64,000 bases of DNA, taken from contig VUYV01000090.1 of assembly GCA_008711295.1 (NCBI GenBank), forward strand, positions 2,782,917 to 2,846,916, given 5' to 3'. Positions within the stretch are counted from its first letter, which is position 1, and each line of letters starts with the position of its first letter. Position numbers and translations under genes: made by a program. Shown here in pieces: positions 13,701 to 27,500 of this stretch. The DNA comes from Anarhynchus alexandrinus. Its lineage: Eukaryota; Chordata; Aves; Charadriiformes; Charadriidae. A model generated the notes under the pieces. That model was not told the DNA's origin. It worked only from the letters and a program-made list of their open reading frames with translations, and searched no databases.

Positions 13701-15712
13701 TATGCATGATGTCCTGTTCAAGGATCCGAATCAATTTTTTTACATGCACCCTCATCACACAACCTCACATAACGTCAATGCTATGCCAAACATCAAGAGC
13801 TACAGCATTCTTTTTGCTAGAACTGGCATTAGATCGACCTTATCCAATGACCTTTTTATGTACACACTTCCAGAGAAACAAAAGGAGGACTAAAAAATTG
13901 AAATAAAAAGCAAAACTTGACTTCTTCAAAGCTGAAAAGTAAAATTTGGCATGGAATGAAAATCATCAGGTTTTCCCCTACTTAATTTGCTTAAACACCA
14001 ATTGCAAAGTTTTACCATCAACATACTCACAACTTAATGTTTGTCTTTGTGTGTTCACATATGTGAAAGTCCTGCAAGTCTGAATGCTTCCCCAAGTGGT
14101 TAGAGTACTGCATCTACTTTTTCACCTACAATGATGCCCGTGCAGTGCTTTAATTCTGTAACAGAACACACAGTTCTCCATAGACAATAGCATCCTTTTT
14201 TGCCACAGTTCCTAATTTTGCTATCCAAATATTACAATGACCTGAAGACGTTCACTTCTCACTTGAAAAACTCCCAAAGTGGTTTAGTATCATCTCTTTC
14301 TCCTAGTAACCACATAAAATTGGACCATCGCAGCCCCACAAAACTGCAGGCAAACCTCACTCCATGAAGCCCTAGGTGCAAGTCCTAGATTTTCCTATGT
14401 TGTAAGGGAGGAAGCAAAGAACTATCAGCTAGCTGCATAATTCCTGCAGGAATCAAATAGTACCCATGTTTATATATGGCAAAGGACACGCAAGAAGTAG
14501 TAGGACTGTCATCTTACCAAAAAGCAATCCTTTCCAAATTCTGGAACTGCCCACTGGCACATAAAATAGGTGTCACACTGGTAGAGGTCCCATGAAATCT
14601 GGATCTCACTGTACCAGATGTTCAGAAACACATGCTGATGACTACTCCACTGTAGAGTACCAAAAGTTGTAACAAACACCACATTTCCATGGGGTCTGAA
14701 ATTCCTCTATAAACTTTTTAAAATTATGGAAAGAAATATTTCTCTAGACTTCTTTTGGATAACTCCATTTAATGTCTCTAAAATTCTCTAAATAATTAAC
14801 GTAAGTTACTACAAAATGTTCCCATACTGCAATTCTTGGTTCTTTAACAACAATGGTAACACTGGCAGAGATCGTACAACAGTCAGACCTTCTCAGCCAA
14901 AATAAACACCACTCCAAGATGAAGTGTGCCACTGTTATTTAGTTCAGTGACAGCTAAAATTTTATATTAAGTGTGATGTGGCCAGCTGGCTTTATGTTCC
15001 AGTTAATTTTAACTGCCTGCAGTAAAGAATTCTGCAAGCATAAGTCTTATCACAAATTGCTAAGAGGATAATAATATGTATAGTTTAAAAAACAGAATTC
15101 AATTTCAAGACCACACACATTTAGGTTACCATAAAATCACTTACTAAAAAAATCAGTTGAAAGCACCCCTTTAATGATAAGTTATAGCCCAAATAAAGAA
15201 GTAGGATCTCAAATTTAATTCTGCATAAAATGCAACACATAGAAGATCAGCTATCCCAAATTAATGTATGGTGAATTTTAGTTTTGAAATAACATTCCAT
15301 CAATCAGCATGGACTAGACTATTAATATCAAGTTAATATAAGCAAAAATCTAATTTAAGAGAAAAATATTATTTTAAACAAAAAATTACATTATGATGAA
15401 AAGTAATGCTTCTGAGCTCTTTTTCAATTCAATGCCATACAAAGGTAGCTTCAGTCTTAAAAGTGAAGTTTTTAGAGCAGTCAAAAGCTCCATATTCATT
15501 CCCAATTTTAACTTACCAAAATTTTGAAAAAAGTTGAAGTTCTAATTTCACAACAGAAACACTTATTACATGTGTCATTTTGAAGACCTATGCAGTTGCT
15601 TTTACTACCTTTATAGAATTCGGCATGTCAGTTTGGTGCTAAATAGACCTCTTTCGCTATAATCTGTTTTACACTAAAATTCTCTATGCTGTAGGAAAAA
15701 AAAAAAAAAAAA

Positions 15713-15734
15713 NNNNNNNNNNNNNNNNNNNNNN
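15713..15734. other. Assembly gap (22 N)
   Basis: Twenty-two consecutive N follow a 17-base A run (15696-15712). The true length and content here are unknown. The frame through this stretch on the minus strand is an artefact. Confidence 0.99.
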
Positions 15735-18387
15735 AAATCAGCCAGAACAAAGAACAGAAGGAAACAATGTGTTGTTTATTCTTACTACGAAAAGAAAAAA
15801 GGGAGAAAAGAACAACCAAGTATTGCCAAATACCATTGCATTATGTTAAATATAGGAGTACATTTTGTCCTATTTGCAACATGGAGATACACTTCACTGT
15901 TTCGAAATAACATGGCCAAATCAAGAAAAAATGGTCCAGAATTGAGTAGCAATTTCAAGTTTAGCATTTCCCAGGGACATTGTCCAAGCTAGTGAAGACC
16001 ATATGTCCCAAGTGAAGGATGCCCCTTTTGCAGCATTCCTGTTTTCCACAGATCTCCTATATAATATTATAGTATTACCATAAAATTGTTTTAAAATGTA
16101 AAAAATACATGCTGCTTCTAGTTTTTCAGAAGCATATCAACTCTTTCCATTGATTCAACTACTGTGTTTCACAAGATGTAAAATTAGTTAATGTAGTCCT
16201 ATTTATAGTACAATAAAAAAAAGCTTATTTGCAAAGCTTCAATGACTTCATTCTGTAAGGGGAACACTAACACAGATCTACAATCCTTTTGCAGTCTCTT
16301 TGCTTCATCCAAATCATACCAAACAACCCCCAAATAAAAAACAAAGATTTGGGTGTTGAGGGGCGGATTAACTCTAATTGAACTTCTAGTTCCTATTTCT
16401 CCTCTCTTCAGATTAAAAAAAATGAAATCTGTTTGCTTCCTTAATCTGGAAAAACAGACTTATCCTTTCACAAGATGGAAACAAGATCAGTCAAACAGCC
16501 ACTTTTTACATGAGACTGGGAAAAAGGGCAGAAGGACTGATTTTTCCACTGCTCTTTTTTAAGCAGCAGCATGCCAAAAGATAAAATACAATACACAAAA
16601 AGGTAAAGTTCACACACCTTGTTATAAAATTTTCTTAGGCATTGTTTATCCTTAGTACCATTTCCCCCCCCTGAAAAACACTCATTTCTTTTAACCTTCA
16701 ATCACTACCATATGTTCAACGTCTAAGATTTTTTTTATTGTAGCCCTCTAAGTTGTTCTCACAGGATTTGGTGCTGCAGCTGCAGTATCACTCACATCAA
16801 ACATAGCAAAATAATTATCTTCCATGATTACAGATCCTGTATGTCCTGTAATATTTACCTTTTTGGAATGACATCGCATTGCAATACACTGCAAACAAAT
16901 GAGTCAGCAACACCCAGGCCTTTTCTGCAGGGATGATACCTTGCCACTTATTCTTTGTTTAACTATAGGCTAGTATTTATTTATTCCTTCCCAAGTGTAG
17001 TTCTTTGCATCCATTGACTTTTTTCATTCCAAAATTATTATGATGAGCACATCTACTAATACTCTCTTTTTAATTCCTTTCAGCCCTACCCATCATCATT
17101 TGACAAAGCTGCAACAGCTCCCACTGTTTATATTATTAATAGGTTTAAGGTGCGCTCTGAATTCAACCAATGAGAGCAAATACATTTAGTAAGGCAGAAA
17201 CAACTTGGAGGAGATGATTGGTAGGCAAAGATAAAATATTCTCATGAAAAACAAACACGTGTGTTTCCTATAATGTAAAGAAAATGTGGGTGACTGCACT
17301 CTTCAGAGCAAGGAATGACTATTGTTAATACAATAGAGGATACAAGGGAAGTTTTCACTTTTAATGTTACTAGAATAAAAACAAGCATTCCTCATCAGGA
17401 TGTATAATTTGAGTCTTCATTGCGAGCACACATTAAGAATTTATTCAAAGTCTTAATATGAAAGGTCTACCATTTATAAAACATTTAGGGAGTGTAAACT
17501 TAAAAGCAGACTCTTGAGATTGCAACTTGAGGGTTGGGGGTATATATTTTAAACCCTTGTGATAAGAGAATGCTTTAAAGCAGCTAGGCTGGCAACAGTT
17601 TCTTTGGTAGAAGGGGTGGGAAGGGGGACCTACACAGGCACTATTAGAGAATAGCAAGAAATTCAGACAAACCAAAAATAACGAAGGATGAAAGAAAGAT
17701 GAAAGTGAGTTCTGTGAAATTCTGCCATACTATTTAAGCTTAAAACTGTGTATTAGTTTTGTCATGTGGAAGACAGACTTAAATCGGTGTACGAGTTATA
17801 CGTCTTAAACCCTGGTAAATACACTTTTAAAGAAACATGCTTTCTTGCTTGCTTTTCATGTGTTTAATAGGGACAAAGCATTCTTCCATCACAAGGCCAG
17901 CAATAGAAACTTGAAAACAAAGTTAAGACTATAGCCATACAGAAACACACTGCTGAGTGTGGAGAGCTGTGCCTTCTTTCACATTCATTCATCAGACTTA
18001 CTCAAGTTTTTGCCTTTCTAGTTATATGTAAATGCTTCAGGGCCCTTGTTCTAATTTGAAAGGTTTTGCTGCATGCAGCTTGAAAGAGATGTTCCTCCAG
18101 CACTGCAGCACCACTGTGAAGTCTAGGAGCTGTGGCCAACCTACTTCCTCTTTTAAGCATGTACACACACCGATTTTAACATTGGCATAGAAAAGCCTGT
18201 ATACACCAAACTTTAAGCTGAACCAGAACTAAAGATCGCCTTTTGCTCTGTGAGGGGATCAAAACAAAGCAGTCAAACATAAAGTACGAAACAAAGAGAA
18301 TTGTTAACTTGTCAGACTTGACTGCTTATTCTAAAGCAAAGTAAGCATCTAAAAGTTCTAGCAAAACAGCAGATTTTTATCTCTTAC

Positions 18388-18579
18388 CTCTCTGACTTCA
18401 TGGAGTTGACCAGAACGCTGGCTCTTTGCTCTTCGAGCAGCTGCAGGTGATTTGTGATGTGTGATGGTTACAACAGTTGGCCCACTTTGATTCATATGTT
18501 TCTGGCCACTAGGAGATGAAGAATTAACTGTCCCAGGCGGCAGCAGAGATGAGCTTCTACTTCGTGAGGATGAAATGCT
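18388..18579 (-). CDS. OSBPL10: OSBPL10 coding exon, serine-rich/basic linker after PH domain (probably exon 4)
   Basis: This 192-base exon has exactly 64 codons, phase 0 at both ends. The peptide begins [20 protein letters not shown], continues through a polar stretch, and ends with [19 protein letters not shown] followed by [10 protein letters not shown]. The SRSRSSSL serine-rich start, the basic [14 protein letters not shown] segment and the GQLHEVRE end are characteristic of the ORP10 linker between the PH domain and the lipid-transfer domain. The linker looks disordered and rich in potential phosphorylation sites; that is inference from composition. The acceptor is a T-rich tract ending TTTTAG|AGC. 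The donor GAG|GTAAGA is near consensus. An alternative acceptor two bases further in would break the frame, so the chosen one is favoured. The next family exon should begin with two Met codons and a coiled region; I did not find it in the remaining 18.4 kb, so it probably lies outside the window. Confidence 0.95.
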
Positions 18580-21500
18580 CTAAAACAAGCAACGGGATGT
18601 TGACATTAGCAACCTTTACACAAGTAAATAATTTAACAGTTCAGGCTATAGATTTGTGCTGTTCTACTTTCCTCACAAACCTAAATCTGGAGGTGTAACT
18701 GTGCCCAGGACTGATTTATTCCTTCTGAACCATCTGCATTGCTCAGCAGGGATCTTCTTGGAAACGTTGTAGCTACCGCCTTTGTTTCTTGGATTGTCTG
18801 AAATTGGCCTTCACAAAAATCTTCACAAACTCTTACATATTAGCATGCTGCTAAATTCTTACAACCATACTTTTTAGGAAAGATTAGGAAGGATTTTGCA
18901 GACAGAGTAATAACAATGCCAACACAAATATTTTTTACAAAGCCATTGACCTATAATTCACCAAACTGATGTGAACAGCAAGGAAGAAAAAAAAAACTTA
19001 ATGCTTTCACCTGATGAACTTCTGAAACAGTGCAGTGCTGTTTTCAACATTACAGGAGCTGCAGTTTTGGCAAGGCCAATCCACACACCAATTAAACATT
19101 AACATTTAAAACAAAACATGGCTTAAAGAGTCAACATGTTTTGGAATAAGCTTGGGATAAACCCTAAAGACAAAAAAGGCCAGAAATAAATCTCCAACAA
19201 TATCTGCAGTGTGAATACTCTTAACATACAACCTATAAAATCAGACTACACATTCAAGAACTTTCTCTGTTCTTATCTAACCGTTTGTCAGTGTTGCCAT
19301 CTTTTCTGCAGCCCTCAAACCTGAGTTTTCCTGGAGGTCTTCAGGACAGCAATCCTCAATCAAGCTCAGGTGTGCACTAGAACACCATGGGACACCATAT
19401 ATAAAAGTGCAATACAAAAGACCTTTTCCCTTCTATTTGAACTGTTGATTGCATCCGTAAGGTTAAAACTGAAACAGAATAACTCTTACCTCATGAAACA
19501 CAAACTACTTCAGGAAGTGACATTTAGCAGCACTTCAAGAAAGTGAGGTAAACATACAGCCCTATGGGTGAAATACAAACCCTGCACAAGTAGAGATGGC
19601 AGCCTTCAACATTGCTAAGACAGTTACATGGGGTACTACTCTGGAGTCTGCCAGCAAGTGCACAAAAATATTACTTGGGTACAATCTCTTTCCTTATCCC
19701 TTACAAGTCAAACTTTGCAATTCTGTGGTAATTTCATTAAAAGACCTTAAATCCAAGGTGGACAGGCTCCAACTAGCACTGGAATTAAGTCAGGCATTAT
19801 GTTACCACTACACTGACGGTAAATGACAAGGCAGATTATCTGTCACTGCCAAGAAAGAGTGAAATGAGTTACGTGATCCCTCTGCCTCCCCCACACAAAA
19901 CTAGACTTTAGACTTTTTGAGGCATTTGAATGTTTAAAAAATGGGTTATCACATTCCCAGCCCACAAAGAGCTGCTACACTCAATAGAAATATGCATTAT
20001 TCCATTGGTCTAGACTTACATTTACAAATACTTCCAAGAATGATTGTGTGACTCTGTTTTTGAAACAAATATATTCTTTAATACCATGACTAATAAGACG
20101 GTAATAATAAGCAGCTGTAGAACCAGACATTCAAAAACTATCCATCCTGGCTGATAATTCACAATTGCATTAAAACTGGATTTGACTCTAAGGCAAAAAA
20201 AAAAAGCACGGGAGGGTAGAATTTGTCAGAACGGCACAGAAGGTTGCTAGGTTTTTAATCCATCTTCCTTTTGAAAGAGCATTGCTTAGTCAGAACTACA
20301 ATTTAAAAAGAAAGCCAAAGAAAAAGGTATTTGGGAGAAGGAAGGGGATGAGGGACACTGGGTGTGATTGAATTTCCTTTTTAAAATAGAAGTTTCACAG
20401 TAAAAGGCTATCCCTAGTATGTAATAGCAGAATATACTTCCTGTTGTTTCTTTTTTAAACTGACTAGCATCAGAATACATCTAAACTAAATATAGGACCC
20501 CAAGAAAGAACAAGATTATTCTTTTTTAGCATAAAATCAACTTACCTTCCAGTTTGATAGAAGTTATTTTGTTTTTAGAATGAAATCTTCTGAGAATCAT
20601 TGACATTCTAATATCATGTGATCATGAAATTAAAAATACACAACTGCTATGTTCATAGCTAAACTGATCCTAAACTCAGATAAACTGCAGCAACGTAAAA
20701 CAGTTTAGCCATTAGTTTTGCTTGAAAGAAAACAACATTCTGTGAGAAGTGAAGTTTTATTATGTTTTGATTTGGGGGGGGTGTTAAAGATCTGCAAATA
20801 ACAAAAGTAACATAAGACAAATACGGAAAAATCCATGCACTGTTTCTGTTTAAGTACAGAATCAGGAAGGAATTCTAGGAGAGAGTTAGCTTTCAGAAAA
20901 AACAGCTGCCAAAATAATCTTATTTATCCTGCACACGTTGAGATATATGTTCATAAATTGAAATGCATGTATATTCTAAGTTAGTAACTGTATCGTTGAT
21001 AGTATTTGGCAATTCAGTGCTGGTTTTCAAATTGCAGTAAACTATCTGCAGCTAACCCATGGATCACAACAGACACCTTGACTGCAGCTCACACCTCACA
21101 TTTTCTCTCATCATGTCACCCAACACAATACACCTCTCATCAAACCCCATTTACTTGGAAGTCATAAATTTGACAGTGAACTATTAGTACAAAAACTGCT
21201 AGCTAGCTGTGATTTTTTTAACAGGCTTTTGTCACAAATAAGTATTGAACACATTTCCAAGAAACAGATACACCCATCATTTTGGCAGTCTCTTAATCCA
21301 GATTAATTTTTTTTTCCTGCAAGATTTGCTCTAGTTCACATTACAGCTCACTGGGCTACATCTGAGTCAGAATAAACTGCAGGACCACAGTGCGTTTAAG
21401 ATGGCTTTTCATAAAGTTTTGCAAAGGCATGTGGCAGCTCACAGCAACTAGTGATGGACAGTCATTTAGGGCATGGAGTTTGGAAATCGGTGTAGCAGGA

Positions 21501-24500
21501 GAGAAAAATCAGGAAGAAAAGCCCATGTATAGTTTCAATAGCAAGTGCTGCTCAACAAGGCTGTCCTGCTACAGGGACGCTAGGTAAGCTCAAATCTCTA
21601 CGTACAGAAGTCCACAGCCTAGCAAGGGCTGATGGTGTCACACTGCCTGGTGTGCCAGAGATTCAGCTGCATGCCTTGCCCTACAATAGTGCTATATGAT
21701 CTCTAGGGAGCGATCACTTCTGCCGGTGAGCCTCTCCTAGAGTCCTCTTCTTGCCCTCTCAGCACAAGATAGTTATCAATCCCATGCAGCTCACCGAGTC
21801 AGGAAGATTGGCAATCTTGAATTAGCACATACAGCCACAGTCTGTGCCAAATATCAGGGCCAAATACATTGGTTTGAATGGCTCCTACATTTCTATAACC
21901 AAGTTTTCCTCACCTCTTCATTTTCTGTCCCTTTACAGCCTTCATCCATCCCGTTGACCCAACGTTTCCAACCAACATCCCAGAAAACTTCACCAGCCCA
22001 CAACACAAATCCTCTAGCATCTAATTTGAGATTATTCTTCAGAGGATGTCTATAACATACAAACTCTAAATGAGCTCAGCACCAGGACCTCTGGCTACCC
22101 ATGAAGCAACCCCTAAGCGAGACCCCGCATGACAAATGTAAAAAATTCCAACTCACAACTTGCAAAAGCAGTCACACACAAAGTGCAGGTCAACATCTTC
22201 AGGAGGCAGTTTCTACCACCACTACTACCACTTTTGAAGTGGGGGTCCACTCCTGAATGCCACAGAGAACAGCAGCAGAGAGCTGTGCCTGTTCCATCCA
22301 AGGAGACAGGGGCGGCAGCTAATTCCTTCTCACAGCTTCTTCCTGCCACTGCCAGAAGACGCCTCTCCAGGAACTACACACTCAGCTCCTTAGGCACTGC
22401 TGAATTTCACAACACATTGTCAACACGTATGTCTCAGCCAAATATTTGACTCCTCTTTTGCAGAACTTTTTCTGATTAAACACTGGGAATGACAAGCATC
22501 TCTTTCACATTGATATACAGCTGTGCAAAAATCAAAATTTTCCATTTTTGTTATAGTGTTAAAACCTATGTGATGTTTTCCACAGCTAAAAACACATTAA
22601 TTACACATCATACTACAAGTCATTAAAGTCGCTCTCCCAGGAAATCAAAGCAATGACAGTAACTGATGGATCTTTATTCCTAATCCCCTGCTCTTCCCCC
22701 TAGCACTGTCTGTATGACTGATCTGCCCCTCTAACTATTATCATATCCCATTTTCATTGGTCCGACTGCTTTCTGGTTTGCAAATAAAGAAATAAAACAA
22801 TAGTGAAAAGTCTGATGAAAGGAAGACATAAGCTCTTCAACAATTAGTAATGCATGATGCCAATAACGAGTCAAAAAATCCATAGGCCGAAGCATCCCAA
22901 AAGGATTACAAGTATTCTTTCCTGAGGCTACACTTTACCGTTGCTCCAACAGTTTGCCTGCTAATAAAATCAAACTAATAAAAGAATAATAAAGAAGCTA
23001 ATAAAAGATTATCTTGTAACTTGTGTTCATCTTGGGTTTATGACCTAAAGCTAGCTAACATACGCTTAGCTAACATAGTTTTGGTTTAAGATTTTTATTT
23101 TAGTAGACTGCCCATCTCCAAGATAAAAAAGAAGTATAATGAATGCTTCCATTTGGATATCAAAAATCGTAACAATTAAAATAATGTAATTATAGAACAG
23201 TAAGTTCCAACTACACTAATGTTTTCATGACTCATTCTCCCTGGAGATAGTCCTTCCTGCTCACAAAGAAGCTGAAGTGTTTTTCACTATTTACCAGAAG
23301 CAGTTTTGTTTATTTTGGAAAGCAAATGCAATGTTCCAGAGATCAATAAAATAATTTCTGAAGAGAATTGTCATATCTGTTTATGGCTGATAATCATAAT
23401 TTTCACAGGCACTGTGCCACAGATGTTTTCTACAGAATAATAAATACTGAAATGACGTTCCTTTACTCCTCTGCATATACAGCCCAGAACCAATCCCTGC
23501 ATGCAGCTCTGGAGCAAGGAGAAGTCACATGCTATCAGAAGGCAATTATGATCTTGAGACACCACCATTCAGTATTTTAATTCCCGTCTACTTCTTTTCC
23601 AATGCATGCTAAGTAAAAAAACATTGATAAAAGAAAAACATACAGAGATGTGTTTAGTTTACATTACAGTAATTCACAAATATTAAAATGCAAATGGATG
23701 AATCTACATAACATCCAAACTTCAGCATTGCAAAGGGACCAGATTATGATATGCTTTGCACATTTTTGTAAAGCATCATCTCTGGTAATAACTTTTCTGA
23801 CAGAATATTATAGTGCTTCATCATCTTCAATAAAGCAATACATGTGTCTGCTTTTAAGCAAGAGACTATGATAATCATTCCATCAAAAATCTTTTCTTTG
23901 TCAAGAATCATTTAAGCAAGCCCATGTTCAGTCCAAAATGTTGGGTTTTTTTTTCCACTTGTGTAGAAGGATTTTGAAAGCAGAGAGCTGTGAGCAACTC
24001 TTATCTTCATGCAGCTTCCAAAGGGAGGAAAAAAGGTGACAAACACAGGCGTATCTGTAGCCAAGCACTGCTTCCTTCTCAGCCTCACCACTGTGAGGAT
24101 TTCCAAAGCATGTTTTAATTAGAAGCACCATTCTTTAGTTGACTTCTACAGGTCAGGGACAAGAGGAGGAAGCAGACAAGCATACCAGAGGAGGAAAGAG
24201 TGAACTTGCTCAAAAGGAAAAGAGGTTTGATGTGCATAAAAGAACCAAAACAACACTCACAAAGACTTGAAGCTTCCACTAATCCGGCTTTATGGAAGCA
24301 GTTTTCAAGCAGATGTTAAAAATACCCAGTGAATAATCCATTTAGAAATTTAAAGGTATCTCCATGGCCATTCATTAATAAGGCAAGAAGAAACCTGATA
24401 AAGCCGAAGAAGGGCCACCAAAGATCTGACAGCTATTCTTCCAGCTGTGGAGAAAAATTACACATCTGCCTCAAAATGATTTGACAGCAAGTGTTGACCT

Positions 24501-27500
24501 CAAACTTTCAGACATTACTACAGCTAAACTGCTAGTGCAGTTACCACTGAAAGGGGTAGGTTTGGACTTTTTTCTCCACCATCTCTCCGTGCTGGCTCTG
24601 AGACCCATTTGACCTCATGGAGAGCCACTCTAGGGAGTTAAACCAGATGAGAAACAGAGATGTAGCCACACAGAATTTTCTGCTGATTTAGCTCCCCCAA
24701 CTGCCTTTCCAAAGGGCTGTATGATGGTTATAACAAGCACCAGGAGCACTGCTTGAGTGGAAAGCGAGCAGGACAGTCCCTCACAGAGTCACCAGGTTGG
24801 CTCAGTTTTAAATACAAAGCCTCAGACTAAACCAGAAAAAAGGTTAGGTTTTGACCAGATTCATTTCAGCCATCCTCCTGAATGGAGGAAGAAGAGAGCA
24901 GGGCTTTACCACCAGGGGCTGCTGGAAGCTGAGTCCAGCTTCCCCTACATCAGCGCTCATCCGATTCCTCAGTGAGCTGCTCAGGTCACTTCAGCAGGAT
25001 GCTGTTTTTTCTGTTTCTGATGCCCAAGCTAACACAGAGCCAGAAACACAACAGAGCCCACACAAAGGGTGGCAGCAGAAGTAAGGGAATTGGACTGCCG
25101 TTTACAACTGCAGAGAATCAGAAGATGAGTTCAGCTGAAACATGAAGCCACGCCACCCAATTTTTAGCAGCTCACTTGTGCAGCTCCAAACCAGAAGCTG
25201 GAACAAGGAGTCGTCTACCTCCTTATGCTAGCACAGACCTAGGCTGACAGTAACCCATCTGAGCACAATTTAAGAGAAGCTACTTCACAAGATAAAGGTT
25301 TCTGTTCCCTGACACATTCCTGATATGCACTGACAAATAAAAGGGTCATATGCCAATCCATCAACTGATCTACATGTTGGAATTAAGAGCTGGTATAAAA
25401 AAACATGTGTTTGCTTTTAGTAGTGCTTTTACAGCCACCATCATTAAACTGTCGAGAAAAAAGGGGTATGAAACAGAAGAACTAACAAGCTTGTGAGACA
25501 ATTTATGGGTATAAAATTATTCTTGGAAGTTACCACAAAAATTATGCATAAGCCTACTTCTTTTTGGAAGCATTTTATATCACTGAATTCCAATTTGACT
25601 AATGCTTTAATTAAAACTTGTACAATAATATTCACTTAGAATAGTCTAAAAAAAACAGCAATCCTATCCAGACATAGAAGACTTCCTCCAATACAGTGTG
25701 ATTTGGCACTCTGTAGAGGTTGAGCAATCTGTAATTAAGCGAATGAGACTTGTATGGGAATACCAAGAACATTAAGGCTATCTTACAGCATGGGAATTAT
25801 TTGCCAGAGAACATTATCCTTTTACTGCTTTTCTATCATTAAGATGTAAAACTTAATTAAAGCGAAGTGACAGACTTAGCTTGTGTTACATCCACTTGTT
25901 AGCTGTATCGCTCACCTTTGGACCATTCATTAGGATGCAACTAAATTTAGTCATTAGTATACAAATTTTTCTTTTTTTTTTTTTTTTTTTTNCTTAATTT
26001 CCTCCACCACTCCAGTCCCCAGCTGAAGCTTTAAAGACAGCAAGGACAGCAAGCCATACAGTAGCATTTGGAAGCAGACAGTACCTCTGAAAAAGAAAAC
26101 CAGTGCTGATCTGGATCCAGTGCAGGAAGAAGGAATGCTCTCCTATGAATATTTCACAGAAATAGTGACACACCTTCCACTTTTAAAAACATTCTCCAAA
26201 TCCTCATGTTTTCCTATGAATCTCCTTCCAATAATTTCTATTCAAGATTTCAAAAATGTGTTCTCTCTCCAATATGAAAGACCTGTAGCTAAGAGTTGCT
26301 TCACTGCTATTCTTGGAAACTTTCGCACTGCTTGCCTGGTTATCCCATTATTTTTCCCCAGTTCACCTATATCCCATTTGTATAAGACAAAACATACCCC
26401 TCACTGCATATTTTACACTTCCCATTCCACCTCCTTCTCAAGTGTATGACTCCTAAAAAATAGCTATGAATTACTGCCTCTCGTTCTTCCTGTGAAAAAA
26501 ATGAGTTTAGAAGAAGCTGGGAGCAAACACTCAGGCTCCAACTTTCCAGATGCAGAACCATGCCTGTTCCCAGCAGAGATAGAGCTTGGATTCTGTTCAA
26601 ACTCCAGAAGTATAAAACACGAGTATCCATCTGCCTGTTCATGACAGCACTATGAGAGACAGACAACTGGCAGTTATCACTTACTACAGCCCTCAAAGTA
26701 CAGGGAGACGGGGGAAGAGACAGATCCAGCCCTGCTGCCAGTAGAATAACAGATCACATCATGACAGTCCTATCAATGGTAGCACTATTTAACAAAATCC
26801 AAAAATACATATTTTTGTCAAGTCCTCAATTACGCAAAAGGAAGTCAAAAATGTACCCTTTTCTGTGTCATTACAGACCTTCCTACATAATTCCAGTCCC
26901 TAACCCCAACACAAAAGAAACAGTAAAGTGGCTAAAATAGCAGCATGCTTCTTTATGTAAATTTAAAATATTTTAAACAGCATGTTTCCACTCCCATGCT
27001 AATAATTATTATATTAAAGTACCTTCATCTACAAGAGAAAGAAAAAAAAATCACAAAGAAATGCAGCAGGTTTTGCTTCCCTTACCTCCTACCAGGCAGT
27101 GGTTTTGAAGTAAGAAACTTTGAGGAAAAGGAAAAAAGAAGTTACATAAATGCTTTTTTTTTCCCCCCTCTAGTTTCTGGAATCTCTGTGAAACATCACT
27201 CCCTTGTAAGCAATATCTGATCTCCGAAGTCTAATCATTGTAGCATTAAAGCTTTTGATCACTTGCTTTTATAGAGAAAAGCAGAGAGAAGCTTTAAAAC
27301 TTACTTGTAGGTGAAATCCAAGTTAGTACTATATGCAATACTAAAGTCAGGGAAAATCTGGCTCTCTGATAATACTCTGAGAAGATAGGAAGGGAAAACG
27401 GAAAAAAGTATATTGAAAAACAAGAGACAAATCTTGTCAAAAGAAAGGTTCCTAGGAACAGGTAAGCACAACATTGCTTCAAGTACAGCATGCTTCTGGA

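Larger units (their letters stand above)
1..18387 (-). other. OSBPL10: OSBPL10 intron downstream of linker exon (partial)
   Basis: This is at least 18.4 kb of intron, starting with GTAAGA on the minus strand at 18387 and running off the window. The next coding exon of the family, expected to start MMNQ-like and continue through an EGQQ and LDQDLLLLKAT-like helical stretch, was not seen in any frame on reading. The only clear element is the solo LTR at 1666-2791. There is also a TTTG repeat near 4.7 kb and an assembly gap at 15.7 kb. The rest is AT-rich unique sequence. Confidence 0.75.

Noticed and set aside
15628..15819. Minus-strand frame crossing the N gap
   Set aside because: The frame runs through unknown bases and a homopolymer, so the translation is meaningless.
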